In this document: piece after piece, positions 17,164 through 26,927 of the stretch
How the letters are laid out: each line of letters opens with the position of its first letter
How positions within the stretch are numbered: position 1 is the first letter of the stretch
Source of the DNA: Ohtaekwangia sp035628875
Lineage (GTDB): Bacteria; Bacteroidota; Bacteroidia; Cytophagales; Cyclobacteriaceae
DNA: 64,000 bases
Assembly (NCBI GenBank): GCA_035628875.1
Contig: DASPIZ010000070.1
Location: 62,001 to 126,000, forward strand
Direction of reading: 5' to 3'
The notes under the pieces: generated by a model
Told to the model about the DNA's origin: nothing
What the model saw: the letters and a program-made list of their open reading frames with translations, nothing else
Database searches by the model: none
Program-made: the position numbers and the translations under genes

Positions 17164-19041
17164 TCAAACAGAAGGAATCCACAACGTAAACGTCGAACCC
17201 TTACCTTCCTCACTTTCAACTTCCATTATGCCACCATTTTTTTCAAGTAACTGAAGTGAGATCATTAATCCAATACCTGATCCACTCTCTTTCATTGTTC
17301 CGGCCCGTTGGTTTTGTCTTTGGAAACTAAATAAGTTTTCACGTATGGATGGTGGCATACCAACACCATTGTCGCTGATCACAACACCAACTTTATCATC
17401 ACGCTGAATCGTATCGATTGTAATGCTGCCTTTGGGTTCAGTAAATTTAACGGCATTGCCAAGGATGTTCCGGATAATTGTATTTAACTGATAGGGATCT
17501 GCCGATACGCGATAGCCATTTCGTGAAAATGATAAGTTAATTTCTTTCTTCCGGATCGCAGGCTCCCAAAATTCTTTGGTTGTTGCAATGATCTCATCTA
17601 CGTTCAACGCCTCAGGAATATTGGGGACGTTCTCTATCTGGCTGTGTGCCCAATGCAACAAACTTTCGAGCGTACCCGAAGCGGATGAAAAGGCAAGCTC
17701 TAATCTTTCGAATAACATGCTGCGTTCTGTTTCAGAGATATGTCCTTCACGCGCCATCATGAGCAAGTTTTGTAAATTGATAAAAGGACTTCGCAGGTCA
17801 TGACTGATGATGGATAAAAGCCGGTTCTTGGATTCATTCAGCTCATTAAGCGCCTGGTTCTGCTGTTCAATTTTCTGGTTGTTAGCAATCAATTGTTTAT
17901 TCAGTTTAGTTTTCTGACGTTGCCTCGAAAACAAGATCAGCATAATAACAATCAATGAACCAGCGATGACGACAGCTGTAGCGATCTGAAAATCTTTTTC
18001 CTTTAACCGCACAGATTGGAGCGCATTTTCTTTTTCGAGATTGGCTTTCGTCAGCTCATTTTCTTTTAAATGAATGTAGTTTAGTTTGTTCTCCTTCTCA
18101 TCATTAAAGACACTGTCTTTATAGGCCTGCATGGTAAGGGCCGTTTTATAAGCTTTTTCAAAAGATCTCTGGTTTGCGTATGCTTTTGAAAGGATCTCGG
18201 CAACATGAATAATATCCCATTTTGCATGGATGCTTTTTGCCAATTCAAAACTTTTCAATCCGGAAGCAATGGCCTTATCATATAACCCCTGCGCATCATA
18301 GACTTCCGCCATTCCTGCAAGGGCAAAGCACCTTTCCCAGTTATTTTGATCTATCGGATAATTCAACGCTGAATCGTAAAGCGTTTGTGCAACGGTGTGC
18401 CTATGCAGGTGGTAGTTTACTTTAGCGAGACGGTTTAACCCCATAATGACCAGTCGGTGAAATCCAACAGATTGACTTTGTTCAAGACTGATCTCCAGGT
18501 AATGCATGGCGCTGTCGTAACTCCCTGTTTCGTCGTAAGCGAGTGCAATGTTAAAATTATTGGTTGCCTCACCATTCACGTTTCCGATTTCCCGGGCATG
18601 ACTAATACCGCGTCGATGATATGCAATAGCCTTATCATACCTCTTCTGTGTCTGATAAATTAACCCAAGATGGTTGTAACAGGCCGAGAGGCCTTTGTGA
18701 TCCTTCATCCGTTGGTAAATTTCGAGGGCGTCGTTAAATAATGGTAAAGCCCGATCATATTCTGCCTTAACATAATACGCAACACCTGCCATACCTTTAA
18801 TTTCTGCCAGTTGTTTTTCAAGTTTCCGGTTTTCTGAGATGTCCGTTGCTGTTTTTAGAAATACCAGCGCTGAGTCGGGATTTTGATAGACTAAAGGTTT
18901 CGACTTTTCAATTAACTGGTGTAAGCCAACCGTATCGCCAGGTGATTTTTTCGCTGCATGGTCCACCGTCACTTCTTGCGCTATGCATCCAACAGAACCA
19001 CTAAAAAATATGATATAAAGGATGATTGACTTTAAATTCAT
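17164..19041 (-). CDS. TPR-containing sensor histidine kinase
   Basis: A 625-residue sensor kinase from ATG 19041, which opens a signal peptide (MNLKSIILYIIFFSGSVGC). Periplasmic TPR repeats fill about residues 35-330, for example YNHLGLIYQTQKRYDKAIAY. A coiled segment, one membrane helix (IATAVVIAGSLIVIMLILF) and a second coil follow. The cytoplasmic kinase has the phospho-acceptor His414 in SHDLRSP, an N box ILGNAVKFT, DNGVGM and GSGIGL. There is no adjacent response regulator, so it is an orphan. It lies directly downstream of the caspase operon on the same strand, 239 bp away. Confidence 0.88.
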   Translation of the reverse strand: MNLKSIILYIIFFSGSVGCIAQEVTVDHAAKKSPGDTVGLHQLIEKSKPLVYQNPDSALVFLKTATDISENRKLEKQLAEIKGMAGVAYYVKAEYDRALPLFNDALEIYQRMKDHKGLSACYNHLGLIYQTQKRYDKAIAYHRRGISHAREIGNVNGEATNNFNIALAYDETGSYDSAMHYLEISLEQSQSVGFHRLVIMGLNRLAKVNYHLHRHTVAQTLYDSALNYPIDQNNWERCFALAGMAEVYDAQGLYDKAIASGLKSFELAKSIHAKWDIIHVAEILSKAYANQRSFEKAYKTALTMQAYKDSVFNDEKENKLNYIHLKENELTKANLEKENALQSVRLKEKDFQIATAVVIAGSLIVIMLILFSRQRQKTKLNKQLIANNQKIEQQNQALNELNESKNRLLSIISHDLRSPFINLQNLLMMAREGHISETERSMLFERLELAFSSASGTLESLLHWAHSQIENVPNIPEALNVDEIIATTKEFWEPAIRKKEINLSFSRNGYRVSADPYQLNTIIRNILGNAVKFTEPKGSITIDTIQRDDKVGVVISDNGVGMPPSIRENLFSFQRQNQRAGTMKESGSGIGLMISLQLLEKNGGIMEVESEEGKGSTFTLWIPSV

Positions 19042-19280
19042 CGACTCCTGACGCAAATTACTTTATCAAATCGATTAGTCACCCTCAACGTGACGCCTAT
19101 GGTACGTTGGTTTATAAAGACGTTAAGGATTATCCGGGTGTTCTAACCACAATTTCGTTAAATATATGCAATGTGTCCCATTACTTAAAGGATCATGTAA
19201 GGGAGGAGTAACAATTGAAGGATTTTGGAATAAGACAGATTACACAATGTGCTTTCCTTCGACGTTCAATTTTTCAGACA

Positions 19281-22274
19281 TCAATACTTCACCACCGGCA
19301 TCGTGCTAATTGAACTCGGTTTTTGTGTGGTAGGATGTTGCCTGTTTTCTGTGAGCTGCTTTACGCGTTCTGCTACATAGAAGTCAAGTTCACGGAGATA
19401 GATGGTTCCGTCAGGACGGATATCGGCTTTCCGTTTTTCGAGGCCTTCGATCAGTGATAGGGTGAATGCGCCATGTGACCAGTCTGCGTGCTCAAGCGAA
19501 TATTCACTGCCTGTTGAAGCTGCCATAATCACAACGCCATATTCCGAAGAGGCAAGTTCTCTTACTGCTTCGGTATTGTCCATCGTTACCTGTCCCATGT
19601 TTTTTCCTAACTGTCCGCTATGACAAGCGTCAATCAGAAGAAGAACCTGGGAGGGAAGGTTTCCTACTGCACTGGAGAAATCACGCCAGTTGATACAGGT
19701 TACATTGCTTTTTGAAGCATCACCATCATGCGGTAGAATGAAAAACTGGTTGTCCTTGTTTAATCCATGTGTGGCAATGAAAATAACGACAAAGTCCTTT
19801 GGCGTAACGACCTGATTTAATCTTTCGAATGTAGTGAGGATTTTAGCGCGGGTGGCATTTTCGTTGATGTGTTGGAAACTATAAATTTTATTAAACAACT
19901 TTCCCTGCTGGTCTTTGAATACACGTTCAATGGCCTGCGCGTCATCATCGGCGTAATTCAGGTTGTAGGCCGGATTTTGAAAACTGGAAATGCCAATCGT
20001 AGCGATGTAAAGATTTGGTAATGCTACGCTACTCGTATTTTCTATGTTTGTTGTAGAAGCCGTATTGTTGTTATTCGTTGGAGAATCGCGATGCTCCTGC
20101 GGCGTCCAGGAAATTGTTCTGGCGTCTGTCAATATGTTTGCTACTTCATTCTCTGCAAAGAATTGAATGGTAATATCCTTTTTTTGAATATCGACTTCGC
20201 TTGCCGGGACAACTTCCAAACCCCTTGACTGAAACCCAATTTTTGTAAAGTCAAGCGTAAAATTTACAAACATACCCTTGTCATTCTTTTCTGTTTTGAA
20301 TTCTTCAAGTTTAGTGGCGTAAGGTCTTCCATTTACCATCAGCTTAACAGCCTTAAGACTATTGTTTGATTCGATAAAAGCCCGAATGGTGTAGCTTTTT
20401 TCGCTAGTCGTTTCAGTATAGGAAACAGGTGCGATCCACGAAATTTTTGGCGGAAGCAGTTTGATGATCTCATCGCCGGAAGGAATGGTCATATTTAACG
20501 TTTTCGCGGCGTGTTCTAACGATTGTTCTTTAATGATAGCCTTAATCACATCGGGCCTGTGATATTTTTCTCTGAACTGAGATACTTCATGGAATTCAGA
20601 AAGCTGGTTTTCTTTTTTGTTGACAAGCCACCCGATATATTTTTCTCCGCCCGCCGAAGCATGGTAGTAGCCACTTGGCGACCAGAGTACCCATTCACGG
20701 TCATTGGCAATGAAAAACGTGAGGAGGAGTTCTTTGTTTTTATAATTCCATATTTTGATGGTTTGATCTGCACTGGAGGAGATGAGCAAATCATTTCCAA
20801 GAGGGCAAACCGACCAAACCTCTCCATGATGTCCGATTAACCTCGTGATGAATTTTCCAGTTCTTTCGAAGAGTGGTATGCCGAAAGTACTTCCGACGGA
20901 AATTACGTTGTGATCATTTAGAAAGGTGTACGAACGTATCTCGCCATCTTTTTGTGGATCAATCGAAATGTGTCCGGTTCCGTGTGTGAGCATAAGCGCG
21001 CTTTTCTTGTAGATCTCGGAGCCAAGATAATCGCGGTCGAATTGTATAAGCTTATGATTCTTCTGGGCATCCTGGAGTGAAAACGTATTGAGATTAAAAG
21101 TTTTTTCTATGGGAGCGTCTTCCAGAATACCAGTAGGATTGGTTTGACCGAAGCCAATGGTGGTGTTGTCATCTGACTTTGCGGTAGCAAAAATACCGTG
21201 TCCATGTCCGCCAAGTTTGCGTACAACGGTACCATCAATTGTGTTCCAGATAAATATTTCTTTTTCGTCTCCACCCGCGGTAGCAACGTAACTTCCTTTT
21301 TGTCCGGCGAACGTTGAAAATGGTGCCATCGCAACAGCGCTAACGGTATTGTTATGCGCGGAGAAGAGCAATAGGTCGACGCCCGACGACAAACTTTTAA
21401 TTTTTCCGCCTGTATTGAGGTAAAGTAATTGGTCTTTTCCTTTTATCGGAAGCATGGCGTTAATTGTTTTGCTTTCTTCGACCAATGTTTCCAAAAATTT
21501 TCCGTCGGTTGTCCATTTGATGATTTTTCCATCGTCACCACCGGTAAAGAGCATGCGCTCATCTTGGGAGAAGGCAATGGAAGTGATGGCACCCTCATGA
21601 AACTTTCCAATCTTATCGGTGATCACTTCCCCGGAGTCAAAATTCCAGACAACTACATTGCCGGAAATATCCGCCGATGCGATGCGTTTACTGTTTTGAG
21701 TTAACGCCATTCGACTGATCGGTGACCGATGGTTGTTAAATGTTCGTAATACTTTCGGTTGCACATCGTTGATCGACCACACTTTTACTTTTTTATCCGC
21801 GGAAGCGCTTATAAGTTTGTCTCCTGTTATGGCGAGATCTGTAATGATGTTGGTGTGGCCTCTTAAGATCCTGATATCGGATGGCTTATCAAGTGAGATA
21901 AGAAAGATACTTCCGATGGCAAGAGAATCTGACCCGGCGCGTCCGAAAAAACCACCGATTGCCAATGTCTTTTCGTCAGCGGTTATAGCAGCTGCATAAA
22001 TTCGTCCATGATATCCTTCTGTTTGATTGATAAAGAGTGTGCGCAGCAGTGTGCCGTTGTTTACGTCCCATAGTCTGATGGTTTTGTCGTTGCCTGCAGA
22101 AAGCAGTTTTCTTCCGCCATCCAGAAACACAAGTTCGTTCACAAGACCTGTGTGCCCCTTACTATCAATTATGAGCTTCGGAGATTGGGCTTGTGCAGCT
22201 GGACGAACAGAAATGAACAATAAACCAACAACAAGTATTTGTAGCATGCGACGAAGAGACAGAACTGCTTTCAT
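19281..22274 (-). CDS. Secreted WD40-caspase (peptidase C14) protein, 997 aa
   Basis: The signal peptide ends near PAAQAQ. WD40 repeats follow from about residue 35 to 560 (GHTGLVNELVFL, ISASADKKVKVW, ISSSADQTIKIW), closing with a WSPSGYYHASAGG motif. A beta-sandwich segment (about 605-730) and an Asn/Thr-rich linker lead to a caspase-type domain (about 755-990). The catalytic dyad is intact: His836 in FIATHGL and Cys884 in DACHSGQ. The loop ADIRPDGTIYLRELD is a degenerate version of the Ca-binding-type loop of the larger paralogue. The family cuts after basic or acidic residues depending on subgroup; specificity is not readable here. Last gene of the leftward operon, 6 bp after the TPR gene. 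Confidence 0.88.
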   Translation of the reverse strand: MKAVLSLRRMLQILVVGLLFISVRPAAQAQSPKLIIDSKGHTGLVNELVFLDGGRKLLSAGNDKTIRLWDVNNGTLLRTLFINQTEGYHGRIYAAAITADEKTLAIGGFFGRAGSDSLAIGSIFLISLDKPSDIRILRGHTNIITDLAITGDKLISASADKKVKVWSINDVQPKVLRTFNNHRSPISRMALTQNSKRIASADISGNVVVWNFDSGEVITDKIGKFHEGAITSIAFSQDERMLFTGGDDGKIIKWTTDGKFLETLVEESKTINAMLPIKGKDQLLYLNTGGKIKSLSSGVDLLLFSAHNNTVSAVAMAPFSTFAGQKGSYVATAGGDEKEIFIWNTIDGTVVRKLGGHGHGIFATAKSDDNTTIGFGQTNPTGILEDAPIEKTFNLNTFSLQDAQKNHKLIQFDRDYLGSEIYKKSALMLTHGTGHISIDPQKDGEIRSYTFLNDHNVISVGSTFGIPLFERTGKFITRLIGHHGEVWSVCPLGNDLLISSSADQTIKIWNYKNKELLLTFFIANDREWVLWSPSGYYHASAGGEKYIGWLVNKKENQLSEFHEVSQFREKYHRPDVIKAIIKEQSLEHAAKTLNMTIPSGDEIIKLLPPKISWIAPVSYTETTSEKSYTIRAFIESNNSLKAVKLMVNGRPYATKLEEFKTEKNDKGMFVNFTLDFTKIGFQSRGLEVVPASEVDIQKKDITIQFFAENEVANILTDARTISWTPQEHRDSPTNNNNTASTTNIENTSSVALPNLYIATIGISSFQNPAYNLNYADDDAQAIERVFKDQQGKLFNKIYSFQHINENATRAKILTTFERLNQVVTPKDFVVIFIATHGLNKDNQFFILPHDGDASKSNVTCINWRDFSSAVGNLPSQVLLLIDACHSGQLGKNMGQVTMDNTEAVRELASSEYGVVIMAASTGSEYSLEHADWSHGAFTLSLIEGLEKRKADIRPDGTIYLRELDFYVAERVKQLTENRQHPTTQKPSSISTMPVVKY

Positions 22275-22280
22275 GATCTT

Positions 22281-23303
22281 CTATTTTACCTTTGCAAGGT
22301 TTTCGTTTGCCCAAGCGGCGTATTGATTGTATTTGGTGCCTGATCCATTCCAGTAGCACTTCTCCATGCTTTTACGAATACCTTCCTTATATGCCCACCA
22401 TGCATTAGGATTTTTCGCTACCAGTAATTCCCAATGTGTGATCGCGAACATATAGTGTACCATGGGATGGTCGGAAATATCAGTCTGAAGCGCACGTAAT
22501 GCCGCGTTATAGGCACCCTGAAGATTTTTTTCACCCTGGAGTTTCATGGCATCGAACAATTGTCCACCGACGTTATTTGTACTTATGGCATTCGCCCGAT
22601 CTCCGAATTCTGCTGCTTTTGGCATATTGTCGATATCATAATAGCCCAGTGCAAGTGCGCCGAGTAATTTTGCCGATTTAGGAGCAAGGGTTAAGCCCGC
22701 TTCCATAATTTTTACAGATTCTTCATCCGCTACATGTTTTTTCTTTTTCTGCAAATTCATCATGGCGGTCCACATAATGATATCAACTCTTCTTCCTTCG
22801 TCTACCTGACTGGCATCTTCGAGTAACATATTGTAAGCCATCTCCATATCCGTAGCAGCCATGTCAGTCTGATTGAACCAGCGATACATTTGAGAACGTT
22901 CATAAAAAATACGGGGATCATTATTAAAATTTCCGAGAACGCTGGTAAGGTAATCAGAGGCTTTTTTCAAATCCTTTTGCTTGTAACAGTAAACATTTGC
23001 CAGCCACATGTGAGGCCAGAAATTTTTAGAATCGGCCTCAATGGCGCTTTTGAAATCTCGCTCAGCTTCCTTGATGGAAGGTTCGTTGTGATTGTAATAC
23101 TTTATTCCGCGCTGCATATAATAGTTCGAAAGATTTTTATTTTCTTTTTTTGCAAGCTTTATCGCTTTGTCTATAAATTTCAGCGCGGGTTCATTATAAT
23201 ACGTGTTTATTCCTTTCTGTAAGCAGTCTTCTGCACTTGCGCAATCCTGTGCAGACACTTTAGTGAAAGCTAACACGATCATTAAAATATATAGGGTTTT
23301 CAT
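22281..23303 (-). CDS. Secreted TPR-repeat protein of the caspase operon
   Basis: A 340-residue protein with a signal peptide (MKTLYILMIVLAFTKVSAQ). Helical repeats of TPR type fill the mature part: ERDFKSAIEADSKNFWPHMW, LANVYCYKQKDLKKASDYL, IMEAGLTLAPKSAKLLGALA. Early cysteines (DCASAEDC) could form a disulfide. It lies between the two WD40-caspase genes with gaps of 30 and 6 bp, so it is almost certainly co-transcribed and may be an adaptor that holds the proteases or their substrates. No enzymatic motif is seen. Confidence 0.75.
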   Translation of the reverse strand: MKTLYILMIVLAFTKVSAQDCASAEDCLQKGINTYYNEPALKFIDKAIKLAKKENKNLSNYYMQRGIKYYNHNEPSIKEAERDFKSAIEADSKNFWPHMWLANVYCYKQKDLKKASDYLTSVLGNFNNDPRIFYERSQMYRWFNQTDMAATDMEMAYNMLLEDASQVDEGRRVDIIMWTAMMNLQKKKKHVADEESVKIMEAGLTLAPKSAKLLGALALGYYDIDNMPKAAEFGDRANAISTNNVGGQLFDAMKLQGEKNLQGAYNAALRALQTDISDHPMVHYMFAITHWELLVAKNPNAWWAYKEGIRKSMEKCYWNGSGTKYNQYAAWANENLAKVK

Positions 23304-23333
23304 AGGTACTAGAGATTTCTGATTGTTATGTAG

Positions 23334-26300
23334 TTATTTAATTTTTCTAAACCGGATGTGGGTATCATCTGTTCTTATGATTGAATTTTCATGCTCGACT
23401 TTAAGGTACAGACCCGGACCTGAGTATTCATTGTTGCCTTCAGGCTTAAGTTTATTGCTTCCGAAAGCATAAAAGAATCCATCAGCTCCTTTTGTGATCT
23501 GGATTTTGTCGAAGGTTAATGTTCCGGTGATAGGCTCGTACTTGCCGTCCATGTTTGCGTCCCATTCATAGGGTTCCCAGTAGCCAACAAAATCAATGAC
23601 TTTGTAGGACCCTGAACCAGCAATGGTAGAAACAAATGTGAAGTCGTTGTCAATGTTGTCGATACGCGACGTTGGGTGTTGTTTGCCATGGGTCATTTCG
23701 ATTACGCGTTCGAAAACATATCTTTTTAGTTCCTCCACGCCGATCTGTGCATCGCCATCGGCATCGGCACGTTTTGTTTTAATGCCTTCAAGAATTGCAG
23801 CTGTAAATGCTCCGTTACTCCATTCTGCAGATTCAATGGCGAACTCTACTCCGCCAGCAGATGAGATTACCGTTGTTCCGGTTCCTTCTCTCAGGTCAGC
23901 GAAGAGATTCTTCATTAAATCGAAAGTATTTTCATAAGCTACGTTAGAGGTTTTCTTCACTGGTTTAAATCCGCGCACTTTGATGTTGGGATTGCTCTTT
24001 ACAGCTTCTGAAGAAGCCGTTACTTCCGCTGCATCTACTTCTCCGGAGTGACAAGCATCGAGTAAGATCAGTTTTTTGCGAGCCGGAATGCCATCAAGTA
24101 TTCCTTCAAGGTCGTTGTAAGCCAGGCCCTGGAATGCAGGATTATCAAATATCATGTTGTATGTGGCCAGGTAGTAATTGAATTTCTCATCCAATAGGCC
24201 GTGCGTTGCAACGAAGATGATCACTTGATCATCAGGACGAGTTTTTTGTAAGTCATCTTTTACGGCCAGAATATTTTGTCTGGTAGCCTTCATCCCTGAA
24301 AAGGGGAGATGAATAAAATTCCGATAAGCACTTTTCTTTGAAGCGAATAGTGCAGCAATGTCTGCGGCATCTTTACCGGCGTAGTTCAGGTTGTAATCCT
24401 TGTCCAGGAATTCATCCACGCCAATCGTAATAAGATAGAGGTCTGGTTGTGTTTTAACGGTGCAGAATACATCGAACGTTACCGGCACAGAAGACAATCC
24501 TTTGGCGTTTACGACAGATATTTCAACCTTGTTCCTTCCTTCCGTAAGTTCGACTTCAAGTTTGCCTTTTGCCGTTTTCCCTTTTACGGGTAATCCTTTC
24601 CGTCCATAAACCGGTACGCTGTTTACGGACAAAGCAATGTGATGAAGCTCGTTCAGGTTGTCGAGTGCCTGATAGGAGATCTGAATACTTTTTGTGTTGA
24701 CTGATGGTGCGGGTAATCCATTTGCTGATAGTTGTGGCAGTGCCTCAAGTTTCAGCTGTTCTTCCTGGATGCCCAACTGCGCTATTCTTTTTTCAAAAGC
24801 TTTCTTCAAGGCCGCTACAATTACCGGATTGGAATACCCCATGGCTTCAGCAACCTTGTCGGGTCGGTTCATCTGTGTTTCAAAAAGCTTACCGGGAACA
24901 ATTGTATTTTTATATTCGAAAGCAATTCTGGCAATCCCAGACTTGGAGGAACTGTAGTATCCATTATCAGCTGCTATAAAATATTGTGTTTCTGAGTACC
25001 CATACAGTTCAAATTTTTGTTTTCCGGTTACCGGATCCCATATTCTCACAGAACCATCAAAGGAGGCGGAGATAAGGTATTTGTTGTCGGCGGTAAATTC
25101 TACGGCTGTAACGTTTCCCTGATGTCCGATTAGTGTATGAATCACCTGTAACGTAACTGGATCGACGATATCTATGCTGTAATCAGCAATGTAGAATTTT
25201 TCAGCTGACCCGTATTCATTCTGAATTTTTCCGATGGCCAGGTATTTCCCGTTGGGACTTGCTGACAGTTTGCTTATGGATGCTTTGTCGTAATGTTTTT
25301 GTTTGGCCTGCGTTCCGGTCGCGAGATCGTAAACAAACAGGTCGTCGGCGGTACTTCGGTAAAGTCGTTTATTGTCAGCAGAGAATGTGAGTCCAAATGT
25401 ATTGGAAACTGGCGTCGTTAAAATCTTTGCTCCTGTACTGTTATCCGTCACGACTACTTCGCCCGATCCCTGTGTTTGTGCCCGATACTTTTTGTAAGGA
25501 CTCAGATAATAAATTTCGCTGCCATTGCTTATTCTTTGTGTCAAGTGACTTCGCTCAGGCAGCGGTACATCATATCGACGGGCAGCTGAATTGATGGCCC
25601 CCATTTCCATATCCCAAGTCCATGTTGTTTCAGTGCTGACGACGTATAACTTTTTGTTTTTTTCATCCCACGCAAGGTCCTGAAGATTATAGTTGCTAAA
25701 AGGATAACGTTTGATAATCACTTGCGACTTGAGATCATAAATATTGATTGGGCATTCGACTGCTTTGTCTGCATTTTGTTGTTGGTTATGTGCACCGGCA
25801 ACGATCTGCAATTGGTGATTATAAGCAAAGCTGAAGTCGGTAAACACCGCGTTATGCTGCAACTGTTTGCCAGTAGCACGATCGTAAACAAAAAGGTCGG
25901 GATGTTCGCGATCTCCTGCAAAGATGATCTTCGATTCATCATCACTAATCCTGATCTTTTGTGGATTGATCGGCAGTTTTATTTGCCACATCAGTTTTTT
26001 GTCCTGGAAGTCAAGCAAGGCAAGTTTACCATCACCGATCAACGCAAGATATTTTCCGGAGGAACTGAATTCTCCAAACTGCCATTTCGAGCCGATAGAC
26101 CTTATCCAATAATCTTCAAGTGGTGTGAATTTCTTGTAATCGTACAGCACCATTTTGTTTGTTGTGGTAAACCCATTGGTAGTACTTAAATTGCTACGTT
26201 GTTCCAGTAGGAGTAGCGTTGGTGATTTAGGATGCAGCGCAAAGTAAGTCGCCTTTAACGGAATTTTTTTTGTGACAATGTTTGTCTTGCAATTCCAGAA

Positions 26301-26720
26301 CTGAAATAATTTATCATTAACCATGGCCAGTTCGTCGTTGTTGATAAACTGGATTTTGTGAAATGAATGTTCATCCGAGTTATTGGTTATACGGTTAACG
26401 ATTTGGTGTGTAGCGACGTCCCACACGATCACGTTTCCTGAAAAGTCACCCGAGACAAGGTATTTATTGTCTGGACTAAAGGCCAGTGTAGACACTCCTA
26501 CGGCGTGACCATAAAGTGGATAGTGAAGATTGGTCTTTGTATCCCAGAGCAGCACAATTTTATCATGACCAGCTGACGCCAGGTAATTGCCATCCGGCGA
26601 ATATTCGAGTGCGAGCACCATATCGTTGTGGCCTGTCTGCGGAACAACGTGATATTGAGAAAAACCTGTAGTGCAGATTATAATGATCAGCAATGTTAAA
26701 AGTGAACAGTGGAGTTTCAT
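23334..26720 (-). CDS. Secreted WD40-caspase (peptidase C14) protein, 1128 aa
   Basis: First gene of the leftward operon. Signal peptide MKLHCSLLTLLIIIICTTG, then WD40 repeats (GHNDMVLALEYSPDGNYLAS; IGHQGNVTAVEF) up to about residue 595 and a closing DNGYYSSSK. A beta-sandwich (about 680-760) leads to the caspase domain (about 765-1010) with His840 in FVATHGL and Cys890 in DACHSGE. At about residues 982-995 the loop DADGDAQIGVEE matches the EF-hand calcium pattern D-x-D-G-D-x-x-I-x-x-x-E. A further ~110-residue C-terminal domain (GYWEPYEWDANMDGKYEP) is absent from the shorter paralogue. Predicted periplasmic or exported protease, possibly calcium-responsive. Confidence 0.88.
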   Translation of the reverse strand: MKLHCSLLTLLIIIICTTGFSQYHVVPQTGHNDMVLALEYSPDGNYLASAGHDKIVLLWDTKTNLHYPLYGHAVGVSTLAFSPDNKYLVSGDFSGNVIVWDVATHQIVNRITNNSDEHSFHKIQFINNDELAMVNDKLFQFWNCKTNIVTKKIPLKATYFALHPKSPTLLLLEQRSNLSTTNGFTTTNKMVLYDYKKFTPLEDYWIRSIGSKWQFGEFSSSGKYLALIGDGKLALLDFQDKKLMWQIKLPINPQKIRISDDESKIIFAGDREHPDLFVYDRATGKQLQHNAVFTDFSFAYNHQLQIVAGAHNQQQNADKAVECPINIYDLKSQVIIKRYPFSNYNLQDLAWDEKNKKLYVVSTETTWTWDMEMGAINSAARRYDVPLPERSHLTQRISNGSEIYYLSPYKKYRAQTQGSGEVVVTDNSTGAKILTTPVSNTFGLTFSADNKRLYRSTADDLFVYDLATGTQAKQKHYDKASISKLSASPNGKYLAIGKIQNEYGSAEKFYIADYSIDIVDPVTLQVIHTLIGHQGNVTAVEFTADNKYLISASFDGSVRIWDPVTGKQKFELYGYSETQYFIAADNGYYSSSKSGIARIAFEYKNTIVPGKLFETQMNRPDKVAEAMGYSNPVIVAALKKAFEKRIAQLGIQEEQLKLEALPQLSANGLPAPSVNTKSIQISYQALDNLNELHHIALSVNSVPVYGRKGLPVKGKTAKGKLEVELTEGRNKVEISVVNAKGLSSVPVTFDVFCTVKTQPDLYLITIGVDEFLDKDYNLNYAGKDAADIAALFASKKSAYRNFIHLPFSGMKATRQNILAVKDDLQKTRPDDQVIIFVATHGLLDEKFNYYLATYNMIFDNPAFQGLAYNDLEGILDGIPARKKLILLDACHSGEVDAAEVTASSEAVKSNPNIKVRGFKPVKKTSNVAYENTFDLMKNLFADLREGTGTTVISSAGGVEFAIESAEWSNGAFTAAILEGIKTKRADADGDAQIGVEELKRYVFERVIEMTHGKQHPTSRIDNIDNDFTFVSTIAGSGSYKVIDFVGYWEPYEWDANMDGKYEPITGTLTFDKIQITKGADGFFYAFGSNKLKPEGNNEYSGPGLYLKVEHENSIIRTDDTHIRFRKIK

Positions 26721-26826
26721 GTTAGGGGCAATTATGTTTCAAAGAACCGTTAACGCCTGTTGAGTTAGTATCAGCGCAGGAAGGTAAATGTTCATCCGTA
26801 CACGCACATGTTGGCTATCCGTACCA

Positions 26827-26903
26827 ATGGGTATTTGTGTGCGTGCTGATGGGTATTTTTGCTCTTGCGAAAAGTCATTGTTCAATAGGTTGCTGTATAC
26901 TTG
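26827..26903 (+). promoter_or_regulatory. Divergent control region of the caspase/papain island
   Basis: ATGGGTATTT occurs twice in the same orientation, at 26827-26836 and 26849-26858, exactly 22 bp apart, that is about two helical turns. A CACGCACA/TGTGCGTG inverted pair overlaps this area. TATACTTG at 26896-26903, seven of eight matches to the -7 consensus, is 24 bases upstream of the rightward ATG. The direct repeats could bind a dimeric regulator acting on both transcripts; this is inference. Confidence 0.4.
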
Positions 26904-26927
26904 ATTAAACTTTATTCGACCACAACT

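Noticed and set aside
25722..26189. 155-codon plus-strand frame inside the large caspase gene
   Set aside because: Antisense to well-formed WD40 repeats; Cys/Phe/Ile-rich shadow without family features.
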